64,000 nt of DNA, from NCBI RefSeq assembly GCF_000688455.1, contig NZ_JIAL01000001.1, forward strand, positions 1,519,001-1,583,000. The letters run 5' to 3'. This document shows positions 44,798 through 54,143 of the stretch, one piece after another. How positions within the stretch are numbered: the first letter of the stretch is position 1; each line of letters begins with the position of its first letter. A model generated the notes under the pieces. It saw only the letters and a program-made list of their open reading frames with translations. It had not been told where the DNA came from and made no database searches. Both the position numbers and the translations under genes were made by a program. This stretch comes from Pseudacidobacterium ailaaui. Its GTDB lineage: Bacteria; Acidobacteriota; Terriglobia; Terriglobales; Acidobacteriaceae.

Positions 44798-46577
44798 GGC
44801 CTTCGCAGCCGTGGCGGGTCTTGGATGCGTCCTGAGTGCTGCTGCACAGATGGGAGGCGTAAGCACAGGAGCTGCTGCTGCTCCGGTTTATGATGCCGAG
44901 CACCGGCCCATTACCGCAGGCGGGTTTGTAGACCACGGTCCGATTGTCTTTAGAGACATCACGAAAGAATCAGGGCTGGCGTCATGGCAGCATGTGGTTG
45001 GCACTCCGGAAAAGAAGTATATTGTCGAGTCGCTCGGCAGTGGTGTGGCGCTGCTCGATTATGACAACGATGGTTGGCTGGACATTTATCTGGTAAACGG
45101 CTCAACTTACGATGCAATGAGCGGAAAGGCGCCCCCGCCCCATGCTGCGCTCTTTCACAACAACCACGACGGAACGTTTACCAACGTTGCTGAGAGGGCC
45201 GGAGTCACGAATGATCGCTGGGGCGTCGGCGTAGCTGTGGGCGACTATGACAATGACGGCTGGCCGGACCTTTACGTCACCAACGTGGGCAAAAACCGTC
45301 TTTACCACAACAACCACGACGGCACATTTACCGACGTTGCAGAAAAGGCCGGAGTGGCCCTCGGTACATGGTCCACCAGCCCTACGTTTGGTGATTATGA
45401 TGGCGACGGGCGGCTCGACCTCTTTGTTCCCGGATATACCAAATACGACTTCAGCAATCCACCCGCACCGGGTGCAACCTCCGTGGTCTCAAACACGTGT
45501 CAGTATCGCGGAGTACCAGTCTTCTGCGGTCCGCGCGGATTGAAGGGCGAGCAAGACCATCTGTTTCATAACAACGGAGATGGTACGTTCACCGACGTGA
45601 GTGTAAAGGCAGGTGTAGCCGATGCACCGGGATATTACGGTCTGGTCTCGCTCTTTGTCGATCTGAATGATGACGGCAGGCCCGATCTCTTAGTGGCCAA
45701 CGACTCTACTCCGAACTATCTGTATCGCAACAAAGGCGACGGCACATTTGAGGACATCAGTTTTGAATCAGGCTACGCTGTGAACAATGATGGCCGGGAA
45801 ACTGCCAGCATGGGCATTGCAGTCGGCGATTCTCTGAATCGCGGACGACTCGACATTCTGAACACGACCTTTTCCGATGACTACAAGGTGCTGTATCGAA
45901 ACAATGGTGATTTTGATTTTACGGATGTCAGCAGTGAGGCGGGCATCGCAAAGGCCACCATACCGTTTCTAAGCTGGGGCGATGGCTTGATTGACTATGA
46001 TAACGACGGATGGAAGGACATCTTTATCGCCAGTGGCCATGTTTATCCGCAGGCCGACCAGAACGACTGGGGTACCAGCGTGGCCGAGCGGCCGTTGCTC
46101 TTCAGGAACCTGGGCAATGGAAAGTTCGAGCTTGTTCCGCCTGTCAAAGGTACAGGACTCGCCGATGTCATTCGCGCCCGGGGCGCCGCTTTCGGGGACC
46201 TCTTCAATGATGGCAAGGTGGATGTTGTCATCAATAATGTAGATGGTCCGCCGACGCTGCTGCGCAATGTAAGCGACGACCACCATCACTGGATAGAATG
46301 CAGGCTTATTGGAGGGCCGAAGGGTCCGCGCGATGCGGTGGGAGCTGTGGTTTACCTTACAGCAGGAAAGATCAGGCAGCGAGGAGATGTTCTGAGCGGA
46401 GGCAGCTTCGCCTCATCGAATGATCCGCGTGTCCACTTTGGGCTTGGCGATGCCGACAAGATTGAGGACTTCGAAGTCCGCTGGCCGGATGGTGTACGGG
46501 AGAAGCTTTCTCCACCGGAGGTAGACCACATTTCTATCATTGAAGAAGGCAAGGGCATTCTGAAGGTGCAGAAGTGA
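44766..46577 (+). CDS. FG-GAP/ASPIC-UnbV (CRTAC1-like) secreted protein, copy 1
   Basis: A 603-residue exported protein. After a signal peptide (ending SAAAQMGG) come repeated FG-GAP/VCBS calcium-binding segments of the form DYDNDGWLDIYLVNG, DYDNDGWPDLYVTN, DYDGDGRLDLFVPG, DLNDDGRPDLLVAND and DYDNDGWKDIFIASGH, which build a seven-bladed integrin-alpha-like propeller. The C-terminal 90 residues, with GGPKGPRDAVGAVVYL and VRWPDGVREKLSP, are the ASPIC/UnbV domain. The D-x-D-x-D loops bind calcium. It overlaps the TPR gene by 32 bp and the multiheme gene by 4 bp. A binding or scaffold role in the periplasm or on the surface is likely; no enzyme motif is visible. Confidence 0.85.
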   Translation: MQFPSKTVHIRAFAAVAGLGCVLSAAAQMGGVSTGAAAAPVYDAEHRPITAGGFVDHGPIVFRDITKESGLASWQHVVGTPEKKYIVESLGSGVALLDYDNDGWLDIYLVNGSTYDAMSGKAPPPHAALFHNNHDGTFTNVAERAGVTNDRWGVGVAVGDYDNDGWPDLYVTNVGKNRLYHNNHDGTFTDVAEKAGVALGTWSTSPTFGDYDGDGRLDLFVPGYTKYDFSNPPAPGATSVVSNTCQYRGVPVFCGPRGLKGEQDHLFHNNGDGTFTDVSVKAGVADAPGYYGLVSLFVDLNDDGRPDLLVANDSTPNYLYRNKGDGTFEDISFESGYAVNNDGRETASMGIAVGDSLNRGRLDILNTTFSDDYKVLYRNNGDFDFTDVSSEAGIAKATIPFLSWGDGLIDYDNDGWKDIFIASGHVYPQADQNDWGTSVAERPLLFRNLGNGKFELVPPVKGTGLADVIRARGAAFGDLFNDGKVDVVINNVDGPPTLLRNVSDDHHHWIECRLIGGPKGPRDAVGAVVYLTAGKIRQRGDVLSGGSFASSNDPRVHFGLGDADKIEDFEVRWPDGVREKLSPPEVDHISIIEEGKGILKVQK

Positions 46578-48202
46578 GGCAGGACCGAATAGCACTCTGG
46601 CTTCTTCTCGTTCTTGCCGCAGGGGCATTCGCGCAGGAAACAGCCACGCCCGTCCGCGAAGCTGATGCAGTTTGCGCGCGGTGTCATCGGGACATTTTCA
46701 ATGCATACCTGCAAACACCCATGGCCAATGCAAGCGGCGTTGCGATGGACAAGGCCATTCCCGGCGTGCTTGACCATAAGGCCTCGGGCACCGTTTACCG
46801 AGTGTTTGTTCAGGACGGAAACCTCATCCTGCAAATCCCGAAGACCGACAGTGAGTTCCGGCTGGAGTATTTCCTCGGCTCCGGACATTTGGGAACCACG
46901 TATCTTTACTCCATCCACGGCCACTTATTTGAATCACCGATCGCCTGGTACGCTGCTTCGCATTCGTATGACATGAAACCTGGTTTGGAAGGCGTAACTG
47001 CAATGCCACCCGCACTTCCCATGCAGGCAAGCTGCCTGCGTTGCCACATGAGCGCCGTGCAGAAGAGCGATGCAGGGACGATCAACTACTATGCCGGGCC
47101 GGCATTTGAGCATACGGGCATCACCTGTGAGGGGTGCCATGGAGACACCCAACAGCATGTGAGCAGCAACGGCAAGGGCCCGGTCGTCAATCCGGCAAAG
47201 CTGGATGCGGCGCGGCGCGATTCAGTCTGCATCAGTTGTCATCTGGAAGGGGACGTTTCTGTCGAAAAAGCAGGGCGTTCTTCCCTCGACTATAAACCTG
47301 GAGACAACATCGCTGATTTTCTGACTTACTTTGTCTATCAGGGGAAGAACCTGACCGAGCGCGGCGTCAGCGAGGTGGAGCAACTCGGCATGAGCCGTTG
47401 CAAGCGCGCCAGCGGAGACAGGATGTCCTGCACCAGTTGCCACGATCCGCATGTTTCGCCTGCGCCTGAGGAAAAAGCAGCCTTTTACCGGAAGAAATGT
47501 CTGGCTTGCCATACGGATGCGGCCTTCGCATCTTCCCATCACCCTGAGGAGCCTGACTGCACCCAATGTCATATGCCGCGCAGCAGCGCAGAAAACATTC
47601 CCCATGTTGCATGGACGGACCATCGCATCCGGAAAATTCCGGACAAAGTGGTCATGGCTGACCTGGACAATGGGGAGGAGCTTGTTCCCGTCTTCTCTCC
47701 GGAGGCAAACCAGCGCGACCTTGCGATGGCGTATTTTCAGGCTGCCATGGAGGGCAATGCAGCGCTGCATACGACTGCCCTGAATCTGCTTGAAAAGATC
47801 AGAGCTGGACTTTCAGACGACCTCGAAGCGCTTGCCGCCCTTGCGCTCGAAAGCGAGCGTCAGGGTGACTACAAACAGGCCGCGGATCTTTTCCGGGAGA
47901 TACTCAAACGCGACCCGCAAAATCTTACCGCGCTTTCGAACCTCGGTACGCTTGAGGCCAGAGACGGCCATCTGCCAAGCGCCCTTATCTTCCTGAAACA
48001 GGCCTTCAGCCGGAACGAGAACATTGTGGGGCTGGCAAAAAATCTGGCGCAGGTGCAATGCATGAAGGGAGACGCAGCCTCTGCCAAGGCCACTCTGCAG
48101 GCGACCCTGCAATACAATCCAGGCCTTCCGGATGTGCAGCAGATGATCAAGCATCTTCAGTCCTGCGGCGACGCAAGGTCTGAAAAGAAACAGACGCAAT
48201 GA
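46574..48202 (+). CDS. Seven-heme c-type cytochrome with C-terminal TPR region
   Basis: A 542-residue exported protein with a GTG start overlapping the FG-GAP stop (GTGA) and a signal peptide (about 1-20). Seven C-x-x-C-H heme sites occur at C34, C154, C185, C219, C286, C309 and C329. The doubled-CxxCH spacing in the second half resembles c554/nitrite-reductase-like multiheme folds. From about residue 380 the chain turns into TPR helices (DYKQAADLFREILKRDPQNL and similar). Periplasmic electron storage or transfer is expected; the TPR part should dock it to partners such as the other TPR proteins of the operon. Confidence 0.85.
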   Translation: MRQDRIALWLLLVLAAGAFAQETATPVREADAVCARCHRDIFNAYLQTPMANASGVAMDKAIPGVLDHKASGTVYRVFVQDGNLILQIPKTDSEFRLEYFLGSGHLGTTYLYSIHGHLFESPIAWYAASHSYDMKPGLEGVTAMPPALPMQASCLRCHMSAVQKSDAGTINYYAGPAFEHTGITCEGCHGDTQQHVSSNGKGPVVNPAKLDAARRDSVCISCHLEGDVSVEKAGRSSLDYKPGDNIADFLTYFVYQGKNLTERGVSEVEQLGMSRCKRASGDRMSCTSCHDPHVSPAPEEKAAFYRKKCLACHTDAAFASSHHPEEPDCTQCHMPRSSAENIPHVAWTDHRIRKIPDKVVMADLDNGEELVPVFSPEANQRDLAMAYFQAAMEGNAALHTTALNLLEKIRAGLSDDLEALAALALESERQGDYKQAADLFREILKRDPQNLTALSNLGTLEARDGHLPSALIFLKQAFSRNENIVGLAKNLAQVQCMKGDAASAKATLQATLQYNPGLPDVQQMIKHLQSCGDARSEKKQTQ

Positions 48203-49125
48203 TAAGGCTGCTCCAATGCGGTGCTGTTCTGCTCTTCTGTGCACGGCTGGCGGCTGCCCAGTCTGACCCCCTGGCGAGCGCACACTCGCTTTTGGACCAG
48301 AAACAATTCATGCAGGCAGAAGCGCTCCTGCGCGGCTATCTCGCGGCACATCCCGCATCGGCGGATGCGCACTTTCTTCTTGGATACACCCTCTTCCGTG
48401 AAGGGCACCCCAGGGAATCCTTGGCTGAATTTACAGAAGGGGCAAAATACGAGCGCCCGAAAGCGGCGGACCTGAAGGTTGTGGCGGCCGACTATGTTCT
48501 TCTTGGCAGCTTTACCGATGCTGACAAGTGGCTGACGCTCGTCACAAAAGAAACACCAGAGGACGCAGATGCCTGGTATCTGCTGGGCCGCACCAAATAT
48601 AACGAGAACCGCTTTGAGGAAGCCATTGAGAGCTTTCAGAGGACGCTGGCGCTTCGTCCGCATGACATCAAAGCAGAGAACAATATGGGACTCTCCTATC
48701 AGGGGCTGGACCAGACAGATGCGGCGAGAAAAGCATACGAAACGGCCATTGCCTGGCAGAAGGATGCATCCGCGAAAGATGCGCAGCCCTTTCTGAACCT
48801 GGGCAGCCTGTTGATGGAGCAAGACCAGCCTTCGCAGGCGTTGCCTTATCTGGAAGAGGCCGCTGTGCTGGCCCCGCACAACCCAAAGGTGCTGGAACAG
48901 CTTGGCCGGGCCTATGAACTGCTGGCCATGCATGGAAAGGCGGCAGAGGTCCTGGAACGGGCGGTGAGTCTTGCGCCCAATGCTTCTGCTCTGCATTACA
49001 GGCTGGGCCAGGTTTATCGCCATATGGGCAAGACGCAGCAGGCAGAGCAGCAGTTTGCCATCTGTGCCAAGCTGAACAGCACTCACTCTTCCGTGGAAAC
49101 GCCCAATCCGGCGGAGCAGAAGTAG
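48199..49125 (+). CDS. Secreted TPR protein, last gene of module 1
   Basis: A 308-residue protein with a short signal (MIRLLQCGAVLLFCARLAAA, cleavage near AQS) and about seven TPR units, such as HPRESLAEFTEGAKYERPKA, NRFEEAIESFQRTLALRPHD and GKAAEVLERAVSLAPNASAL. Its ATG overlaps the cytochrome stop as ATGA, and a strong terminator follows 49 bp after its own stop. It is therefore made together with the cytochrome and FG-GAP protein. Confidence 0.8.
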   Translation: MIRLLQCGAVLLFCARLAAAQSDPLASAHSLLDQKQFMQAEALLRGYLAAHPASADAHFLLGYTLFREGHPRESLAEFTEGAKYERPKAADLKVVAADYVLLGSFTDADKWLTLVTKETPEDADAWYLLGRTKYNENRFEEAIESFQRTLALRPHDIKAENNMGLSYQGLDQTDAARKAYETAIAWQKDASAKDAQPFLNLGSLLMEQDQPSQALPYLEEAAVLAPHNPKVLEQLGRAYELLAMHGKAAEVLERAVSLAPNASALHYRLGQVYRHMGKTQQAEQQFAICAKLNSTHSSVETPNPAEQK

Positions 49126-49174
49126 GGCTGCGGCGCTGCGGGAAGTTTTGGCCTGGGGACGACGAAGGACTGCG

Positions 49175-49199
49175 AAAGCCGCAGGGCGGAGCTTTTTTT
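49175..49199 (+). terminator. Intrinsic terminator between module 1 and module 2
   Basis: AAAGCCGC (49175-49182) pairs with GCGG-A-GCTTT with one bulged A, loop AGG, and the T run reaches 49199. It divides the two FG-GAP/cytochrome modules into separate transcription units. Confidence 0.75.
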
Positions 49200-49241
49200 C
49201 AACCATCCGGTGGAAGACAACGATCTGCGGCCGTAGCGATA

Positions 49242-51218
49242 ATGAGCACCCGTAGCCAGTTCCTTTTTGCAGGTCATTCATTCATGTTTTCTTGTCCGTC
49301 TTTACGTCATCGGTGGAGGAGGTTCTATCTTGCAGTCTGCACGCTCGGTGTTTTTCTGCCTGTATTGTGGGCCTATGCCCAGCAGGCGGCATCACCTCCC
49401 ATGTATGGTGGCAGTAAGGCGGCAGCCCCTATGGGCGGTTCCTCCACGGCCGGTGTATTTGCACCGGTCCTTGATTCTGAAAAGCGGCCCATCACCGCTG
49501 GTGGATTCGTAAAGAATGGGCCGGTCATTTTCGAGGACATCTCAGATAAGGCCGGGCTGACGGTGTGGCGCCATAAAATGGGCACCCCGCAGAAGACCTT
49601 CATTCTTGAGACCACCGGCTCCGGGGCCTGCCTGCTGGATTACGACCATGATGGATGGATCGACATTTATCTGGTAAACGGGTCCACCTATGAGGCTCTG
49701 GATGGCAATACGGAGCCGCCTCATGCAGCGCTCTTTCACAACAATCATGACGGGACGTTCACCGATGTTTCTGCAAAGGCAGGCGTGACCAACGACCGCT
49801 GGGGGTACGGTTGCGCCGTAGGCGATTATGACAACGATGGCTGGCCAGATCTTTATGTGACCAACTTTGGAAAGAACCGCCTCTTTCACAACAACCACGA
49901 CGGCACCTTTACTGACGTTGCCGAAAAGGCAGGCGTCACACTCGGTAACTGGTCCACGGGAGCAAGTTTTGGCGATTTTGACGGCGATGGACGGCTGGAC
50001 CTCTTTGTGCCTGGATATATCCATTACGACATCCAGCATCCACCGGTCCCAGGTTCGGCCGTGGTCGGTTTTGGATATTGCCAGTATCGGGGTGTGCCTG
50101 TGATGTGCGGACCGCGAGGCCTTGAAGGAGAGCCAGACCATTTATTTCATAACAACGGGGATGGCACATTTACGGATGTAAGTGAGAAGGCTGGTGTGGG
50201 CGATAAGAACCGCTACTACGGTTTCTCTTCGACTTTTGTGGATGTGAACAACGACGGCAAGGTAGACCTAGTGGTTGCCAACGATTCCACGCCGAACTAC
50301 CTCTACATCAACCGGGGCGATGGCACATTTGAAGATGCGAGTTTTTATTCCGGTTTTGCGCTAAACCAGGATGCTCGTGAGACCGCATCCATGGGACTTG
50401 GAGTCGGAGACTATCTCAACAACGGGCGAGTGGACCTATACACCACGACCTTTTCTGACGATTACAAGACACTGTTCCGCAATGAAGGCGATGGGAACTT
50501 TTCCGAAATTACTCCGCAGATGGGGATCGCAGAAATCACGTTCCCTTTTCTGAGCTGGGCCACCGAGTTCATTGACTATGACAACGACGGTTGGAAAGAC
50601 ATTATGACGATCAGCGGCCATGTCTATCCACAGGCCGATGAAAACAACTGGGGCACAACCTTTGCCGAGCGTCCGCTGCTGTTCCACAACGTTGACCATG
50701 GCAGGAAGTTTGATGTGGTACCGGCAGTAGAAGGGACCGGGCTGGCGGATGTGATTCCGGGGCGCGGGGCCGCCTTCGGGGACCTCTTTAACGACGGGCG
50801 GATAGATGTGGTTGTGAATTGCATCGACCACACGCCCGTGCTGCTGCGCAATGTGAACGCCGATACGAACCACTGGGTCGCTCTGGTCCTCGAAGGTGGG
50901 CCGAAGGGGCCTCGCGACGCAATTGGCGCCACGGTATATCTGCGTGCGGGAGGCATCCGGCAGCGCGGGGACGTGATGAGCGGCGGCAGCTACGAGTCCT
51001 CCAATGATCAGAGGCTGCATTTCGGACTGGGACAGGCGACGACGGTCGAAGACGTGGAAATCCACTGGCCGGACGGGACTGTGGAACACCTTTCTGTGCC
51101 GAGTGTGGATCGTTTTTTCATGGTCGAAGAAGGAAAAGGGATCGTGCCCAGCGTTTATGACAGCGTTGTGGGGAAAGGCGTCTCCGGCACTGCTCCGGAG
51201 CGGGCGGCGAAACGGTGA
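49242..51218 (+). CDS. FG-GAP/ASPIC-UnbV (CRTAC1-like) secreted protein, copy 2
   Basis: A 658-residue paralogue of the FG-GAP protein at 44766, alike along its whole length: both carry the phrases RPITAGGF, PPHAALFHNNHDGTFT, AGVTNDRWG and DGRLDLFVPGY. Seven D-x-D-x-D-G blade motifs and a C-terminal ASPIC/UnbV domain (GGPKGPRDAIGATVYL, IHWPDGTVEHLSV) are present. It has a longer basic N-terminus before the signal helix (FYLAVCTLGVFLPVLWAYAQ); a start at the ATG of 49284 would give a more normal signal, and neither site has a strong ribosome signal. It is the first gene of module 2 and is followed 30 bp later by a five-heme cytochrome. Confidence 0.85.
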   Translation: MSTRSQFLFAGHSFMFSCPSLRHRWRRFYLAVCTLGVFLPVLWAYAQQAASPPMYGGSKAAAPMGGSSTAGVFAPVLDSEKRPITAGGFVKNGPVIFEDISDKAGLTVWRHKMGTPQKTFILETTGSGACLLDYDHDGWIDIYLVNGSTYEALDGNTEPPHAALFHNNHDGTFTDVSAKAGVTNDRWGYGCAVGDYDNDGWPDLYVTNFGKNRLFHNNHDGTFTDVAEKAGVTLGNWSTGASFGDFDGDGRLDLFVPGYIHYDIQHPPVPGSAVVGFGYCQYRGVPVMCGPRGLEGEPDHLFHNNGDGTFTDVSEKAGVGDKNRYYGFSSTFVDVNNDGKVDLVVANDSTPNYLYINRGDGTFEDASFYSGFALNQDARETASMGLGVGDYLNNGRVDLYTTTFSDDYKTLFRNEGDGNFSEITPQMGIAEITFPFLSWATEFIDYDNDGWKDIMTISGHVYPQADENNWGTTFAERPLLFHNVDHGRKFDVVPAVEGTGLADVIPGRGAAFGDLFNDGRIDVVVNCIDHTPVLLRNVNADTNHWVALVLEGGPKGPRDAIGATVYLRAGGIRQRGDVMSGGSYESSNDQRLHFGLGQATTVEDVEIHWPDGTVEHLSVPSVDRFFMVEEGKGIVPSVYDSVVGKGVSGTAPERAAKR

Positions 51219-51248
51219 GGCGTGGAAGGAGCAGAAACAGATACTGCC

Positions 51249-53645
51249 ATGAAAAAGATCAGAGGCGTGTTTTCCATCACCGCAGCCTTTTTGCTGGCTG
51301 GTCATCTCGTTTCATCGCCGGCCGCCAGCCCGCAACAAGACCAGGCCAGCATCCAGAAAGCATATTCCAATCGTATCAGTAAAAGTTACAATTTTCGCTT
51401 TGGCAAAGACAAGCCCTTCGTGCCCGGGAACGCCGAAAGCCAACGCGGAGGATTTATCCAGCCAGGGGCCTTTCCTACGGCGGAGTATTGTGCGCATTGC
51501 CACCAGGAAGCGTACCAGCAATGGCGTCAGGCGCTGCACTCCAATTCCTTCCGCACTCCGTTTTATCGCACCAGCGTCAATCTTCTGATCCGCACGAAGG
51601 GCATTGAATTTTCCCGCCATTGCGACAGCTGCCATAATCCCATTGCGGTACTGTCTGGCGCGCTAACCGAAGATTCGCATGTGGACCGCAAGTTTGATGC
51701 GGATGGACTGACCTGCATGACGTGCCATTCGATCCAGGGGTTGCAATCCACCAATGGCAATGGAGGCTTTGTCATGGGCATTCCCGCAGTCATGGTGGAT
51801 GAGAAGGGAAACCGTGTTCCCGGCGAGGTGCCTTATGAGGAAATTTTGAAGCATACTGACCGACATGCCGAAGCAGTGATGAAAGACTTCTACCGCACGC
51901 CGGAGTTCTGTGCAGCGTGCCACAAGGCGAACCTGCCGGAAACGCTCAACGACTACAAGTTTGTGCGTGCATTTACAACCTATGACGAATGGCAGAACTC
52001 AAAGTTTTCGCAAAGGAATCCGCTGACTTTTTATCCAGGCGATTTTACGACCTGTCAGGGATGCCACATGAAACGCGAGCCCAATAAGCTTCCGGACTAC
52101 GGTGCGAAGCACGGAACGTTTGCCTCGCACCGATGGCTGGCAGGGAATACTGCGGTGCCTTTCTATTACGGCTTTGATGAGCAGCTGGAAAAAACGATCG
52201 AATTTCTGCGCTCGGGGAACTATCTTAACGTAGATATTTTTGGTATCCGGGTGTCAGGCAAGGAGAAACTGATTGCTCCGCTGGGCTCGGTTCCCTTCCA
52301 CATAAACCCCGGCGATGTTCTGGAGACCTTTGTTGTGATCCAGAACCGGGGAATCGGCCACTCACTGCTTCCTGAAGTACGCGATCTCTATGAAGCCTGG
52401 GTGGAATTTACGGTGAGGGACGCCAGAGGAAAAGACGTCTACCACAGCGGCTTTCTGAAGCCGGATGGCTCCCTGGATGAGCATGCCCATAGCTTTACCA
52501 ACCGGCCCGTGACGGCAAAGGGTGAGTTTGTGGACAACCACAAGGTATGGCTCATCCGTTCGGTGGCGTTTGATAATACCGTGCCTGCCGGAGGGGCTTC
52601 TCTGGTACGCTACCAATTTCGCCTTCCCGCTGACATACGAGGAAGCATCACCTTAACAGCCAGAGTGAACTACCGCCACCTTCGTCAGAGTTACCTGAAC
52701 AACGTTTTCGGCAAAGAGCATCCGGCATATCCGGTGATCGAGCTGGCCAGCCGAACACGGACATTGCGGATTGGCAGCAACCTGCCGGAAAAGCCGGACC
52801 CCAGGGACAATCCGGACTGGATGCGCTGGAACAATCTAGGGATTTCCTATCTGGACCAGCTACCGGGAGTGGGTTTTCCGCCAGTCCGCACCGGCCATTA
52901 TGCCGACGCCATCCAGGCCTTTGCTGAGGTAGTGAAGCTACGTCCTGACTATGCTGACGGATACACGAATATTGCGCTGACCGATATTGAGTGGGAGAAA
53001 TACGACTCGGCGAGGAATGCGCTGGACCGGGCACTCTCGCTGAATCCGGACAGTGCCCGCGCACTGTACTACATGGCACTGGTGGAGCGGCGCACCGGCC
53101 ATCCGGATGCAGAGATGGCTGACTTGAAGAAGGTGGTAGAACAGTATCCACAGTCGCGCGATGCCCGGCGTGAGCTGGGAATCACTTATTATCAGCAGCA
53201 CAACTATACTGCCACCATAGAGCAGTTTGAAAAGCTGCAGGAGATTGACCCCGACGATCTTGCTGCCCATTACAACTTGTCCATTTTGTATCGGCGAATG
53301 GGCTGGAAGGACAAGGCGGCGCAGCAGCAGGCGATGTTTGTGACCAGGAAGTTTGATCCGAACTCGCCTACGTATTCTCTTACCTTCCTCCGCAATCACC
53401 CTGAGATCTCCAGCGAGAGCATTCCGTGGCACATGCACACAAGCCAGCCTCATGAAGGGGGGATATGTCCCCCCTGGCACCGATGGGGGGACAGGGTTAC
53501 GGGAATCCAGGGGGCGGGAGTTATCAATGAGAAGTCCCCTGTTGCTGGTGCTCTTCTTTGCATGGTTCCCCGGTCTGTGCCGCGCGACAAGTGGGTGCCC
53601 ATGGATCAACCAGGCGACGGCCCTGGGCGCATTGGGGACCCGTGA
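51249..53645 (+). CDS. Five-heme c-type cytochrome (c554-like) with C-terminal TPR region
   Basis: With the ATG at 51249 the protein has 798 residues and a signal peptide (MKKIRGVFSITAAFLLAGHL); a GTG at 51222 is possible. Five C-x-x-C-H sites are at C81, C125, C156, C221 and C269, spaced as in c554-type cytochromes. A beta-rich middle part (about 300-530) is followed by TPR repeats (about 550-740). The last 60 residues after HPEISSESIPWHMHT look unlike the rest, contain runs of Pro/Gly/Arg and overlap the next gene by 119 bp. A G6/C6 hairpin lies exactly where the odd tail begins, so the true end may be earlier or a frameshift may be present. Confidence 0.82.
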   Translation: MKKIRGVFSITAAFLLAGHLVSSPAASPQQDQASIQKAYSNRISKSYNFRFGKDKPFVPGNAESQRGGFIQPGAFPTAEYCAHCHQEAYQQWRQALHSNSFRTPFYRTSVNLLIRTKGIEFSRHCDSCHNPIAVLSGALTEDSHVDRKFDADGLTCMTCHSIQGLQSTNGNGGFVMGIPAVMVDEKGNRVPGEVPYEEILKHTDRHAEAVMKDFYRTPEFCAACHKANLPETLNDYKFVRAFTTYDEWQNSKFSQRNPLTFYPGDFTTCQGCHMKREPNKLPDYGAKHGTFASHRWLAGNTAVPFYYGFDEQLEKTIEFLRSGNYLNVDIFGIRVSGKEKLIAPLGSVPFHINPGDVLETFVVIQNRGIGHSLLPEVRDLYEAWVEFTVRDARGKDVYHSGFLKPDGSLDEHAHSFTNRPVTAKGEFVDNHKVWLIRSVAFDNTVPAGGASLVRYQFRLPADIRGSITLTARVNYRHLRQSYLNNVFGKEHPAYPVIELASRTRTLRIGSNLPEKPDPRDNPDWMRWNNLGISYLDQLPGVGFPPVRTGHYADAIQAFAEVVKLRPDYADGYTNIALTDIEWEKYDSARNALDRALSLNPDSARALYYMALVERRTGHPDAEMADLKKVVEQYPQSRDARRELGITYYQQHNYTATIEQFEKLQEIDPDDLAAHYNLSILYRRMGWKDKAAQQQAMFVTRKFDPNSPTYSLTFLRNHPEISSESIPWHMHTSQPHEGGICPPWHRWGDRVTGIQGAGVINEKSPVAGALLCMVPRSVPRDKWVPMDQPGDGPGRIGDP
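53457..53474 (+). repeat. Perfect G6/C6 hairpin inside the cytochrome 3' end
   Basis: GGGGGGA (53457-53463), loop TATG, TCCCCCC (53468-53474). A second GGGGGG at 53491 could pair with the C run instead. Such homopolymer runs are prone to slippage or sequencing error. Confidence 0.7.
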
Positions 53646-54012
53646 GGATTTGCCTGGGGCAAGCGCAGAGACGGGTCCTGCATCCTGCTATTTCGCTTAT
53701 CACGATGGGAAGACTACCCGCGAGCTTCGTATCACGGTAGAAGATGCCGCAGTCCCGGAGCGGGCCTGGATGGCGGCCATGAAAACCCAGTGTGGCGCTC
53801 GAAGGATGGTTCTGCGCGCCATTGGCAATGAAGCGATCATGTGCTGGACCGGGCGATACGGGACAGGAGCGAGGGTTCTGGGGCGTGTTCGGGACAAGAT
53901 CTTCACGATTGATATCAAGACCAGTGAAGAGAAGGCCTCGGAGATGAGCGAAGAAATCCTCGCTGAGAAGGCACGGCTTGTTGCCGAACAGGTATCCGGG
54001 AACCTGTTTTGA
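53527..54012 (+). CDS. Hypothetical secreted protein
   Basis: A 161-residue protein with a signal peptide (MRSPLLLVLFFAWFPGLCRA). The mature part has four Cys, two at C24 and C54 (SGCPWINQATALGALG, ASCYFAYHDG) and two later (KTQCGARR, AIMCWTG), suited to disulfides in the periplasm, and a C-terminal helix rich in Glu and Lys. The ATG at 53527 has GGGAG 6 bases upstream and lies inside the 3' end of the cytochrome frame. Codon use and the signal make it a real gene. I recognise no family; it is probably cotranscribed with the cytochrome. Confidence 0.65.
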   Translation: MRSPLLLVLFFAWFPGLCRATSGCPWINQATALGALGTREDLPGASAETGPASCYFAYHDGKTTRELRITVEDAAVPERAWMAAMKTQCGARRMVLRAIGNEAIMCWTGRYGTGARVLGRVRDKIFTIDIKTSEEKASEMSEEILAEKARLVAEQVSGNLF

Positions 54013-54053
54013 TTCCTTCCAACGCGGGGAATGCGCCCTATCTGGGACTTTAC

Positions 54054-54143
54054 TGGCGGAGGGAGAGGGATTCGAACCCCCGTTACCCTTTCGGGTAAAG
54101 CGGTTTTCAAGACCGCCTGTTTCAACCACTCACACATCCCTCC
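54054..54143 (-). tRNA. tRNA-Ser(UGA)
   Basis: The 90-nt minus-strand sequence folds as a class II tRNA: acceptor GGAGGGA pairs with TCCCTCC before G and encoded CCA, the anticodon loop is CTTGAAA with anticodon TGA, the long variable arm is TACCC-GAAA-GGGTA, and the T arm has GGTTCGAATCC. All point to serine, codon UCA. Confidence 0.95.

Noticed and set aside
54054-54143. tRNA-Ser as integration site of a mobile element
   Set aside because: No integrase, no repeated tRNA 3' end and no change in gene style was seen on either side; both flanks are ordinary operons.
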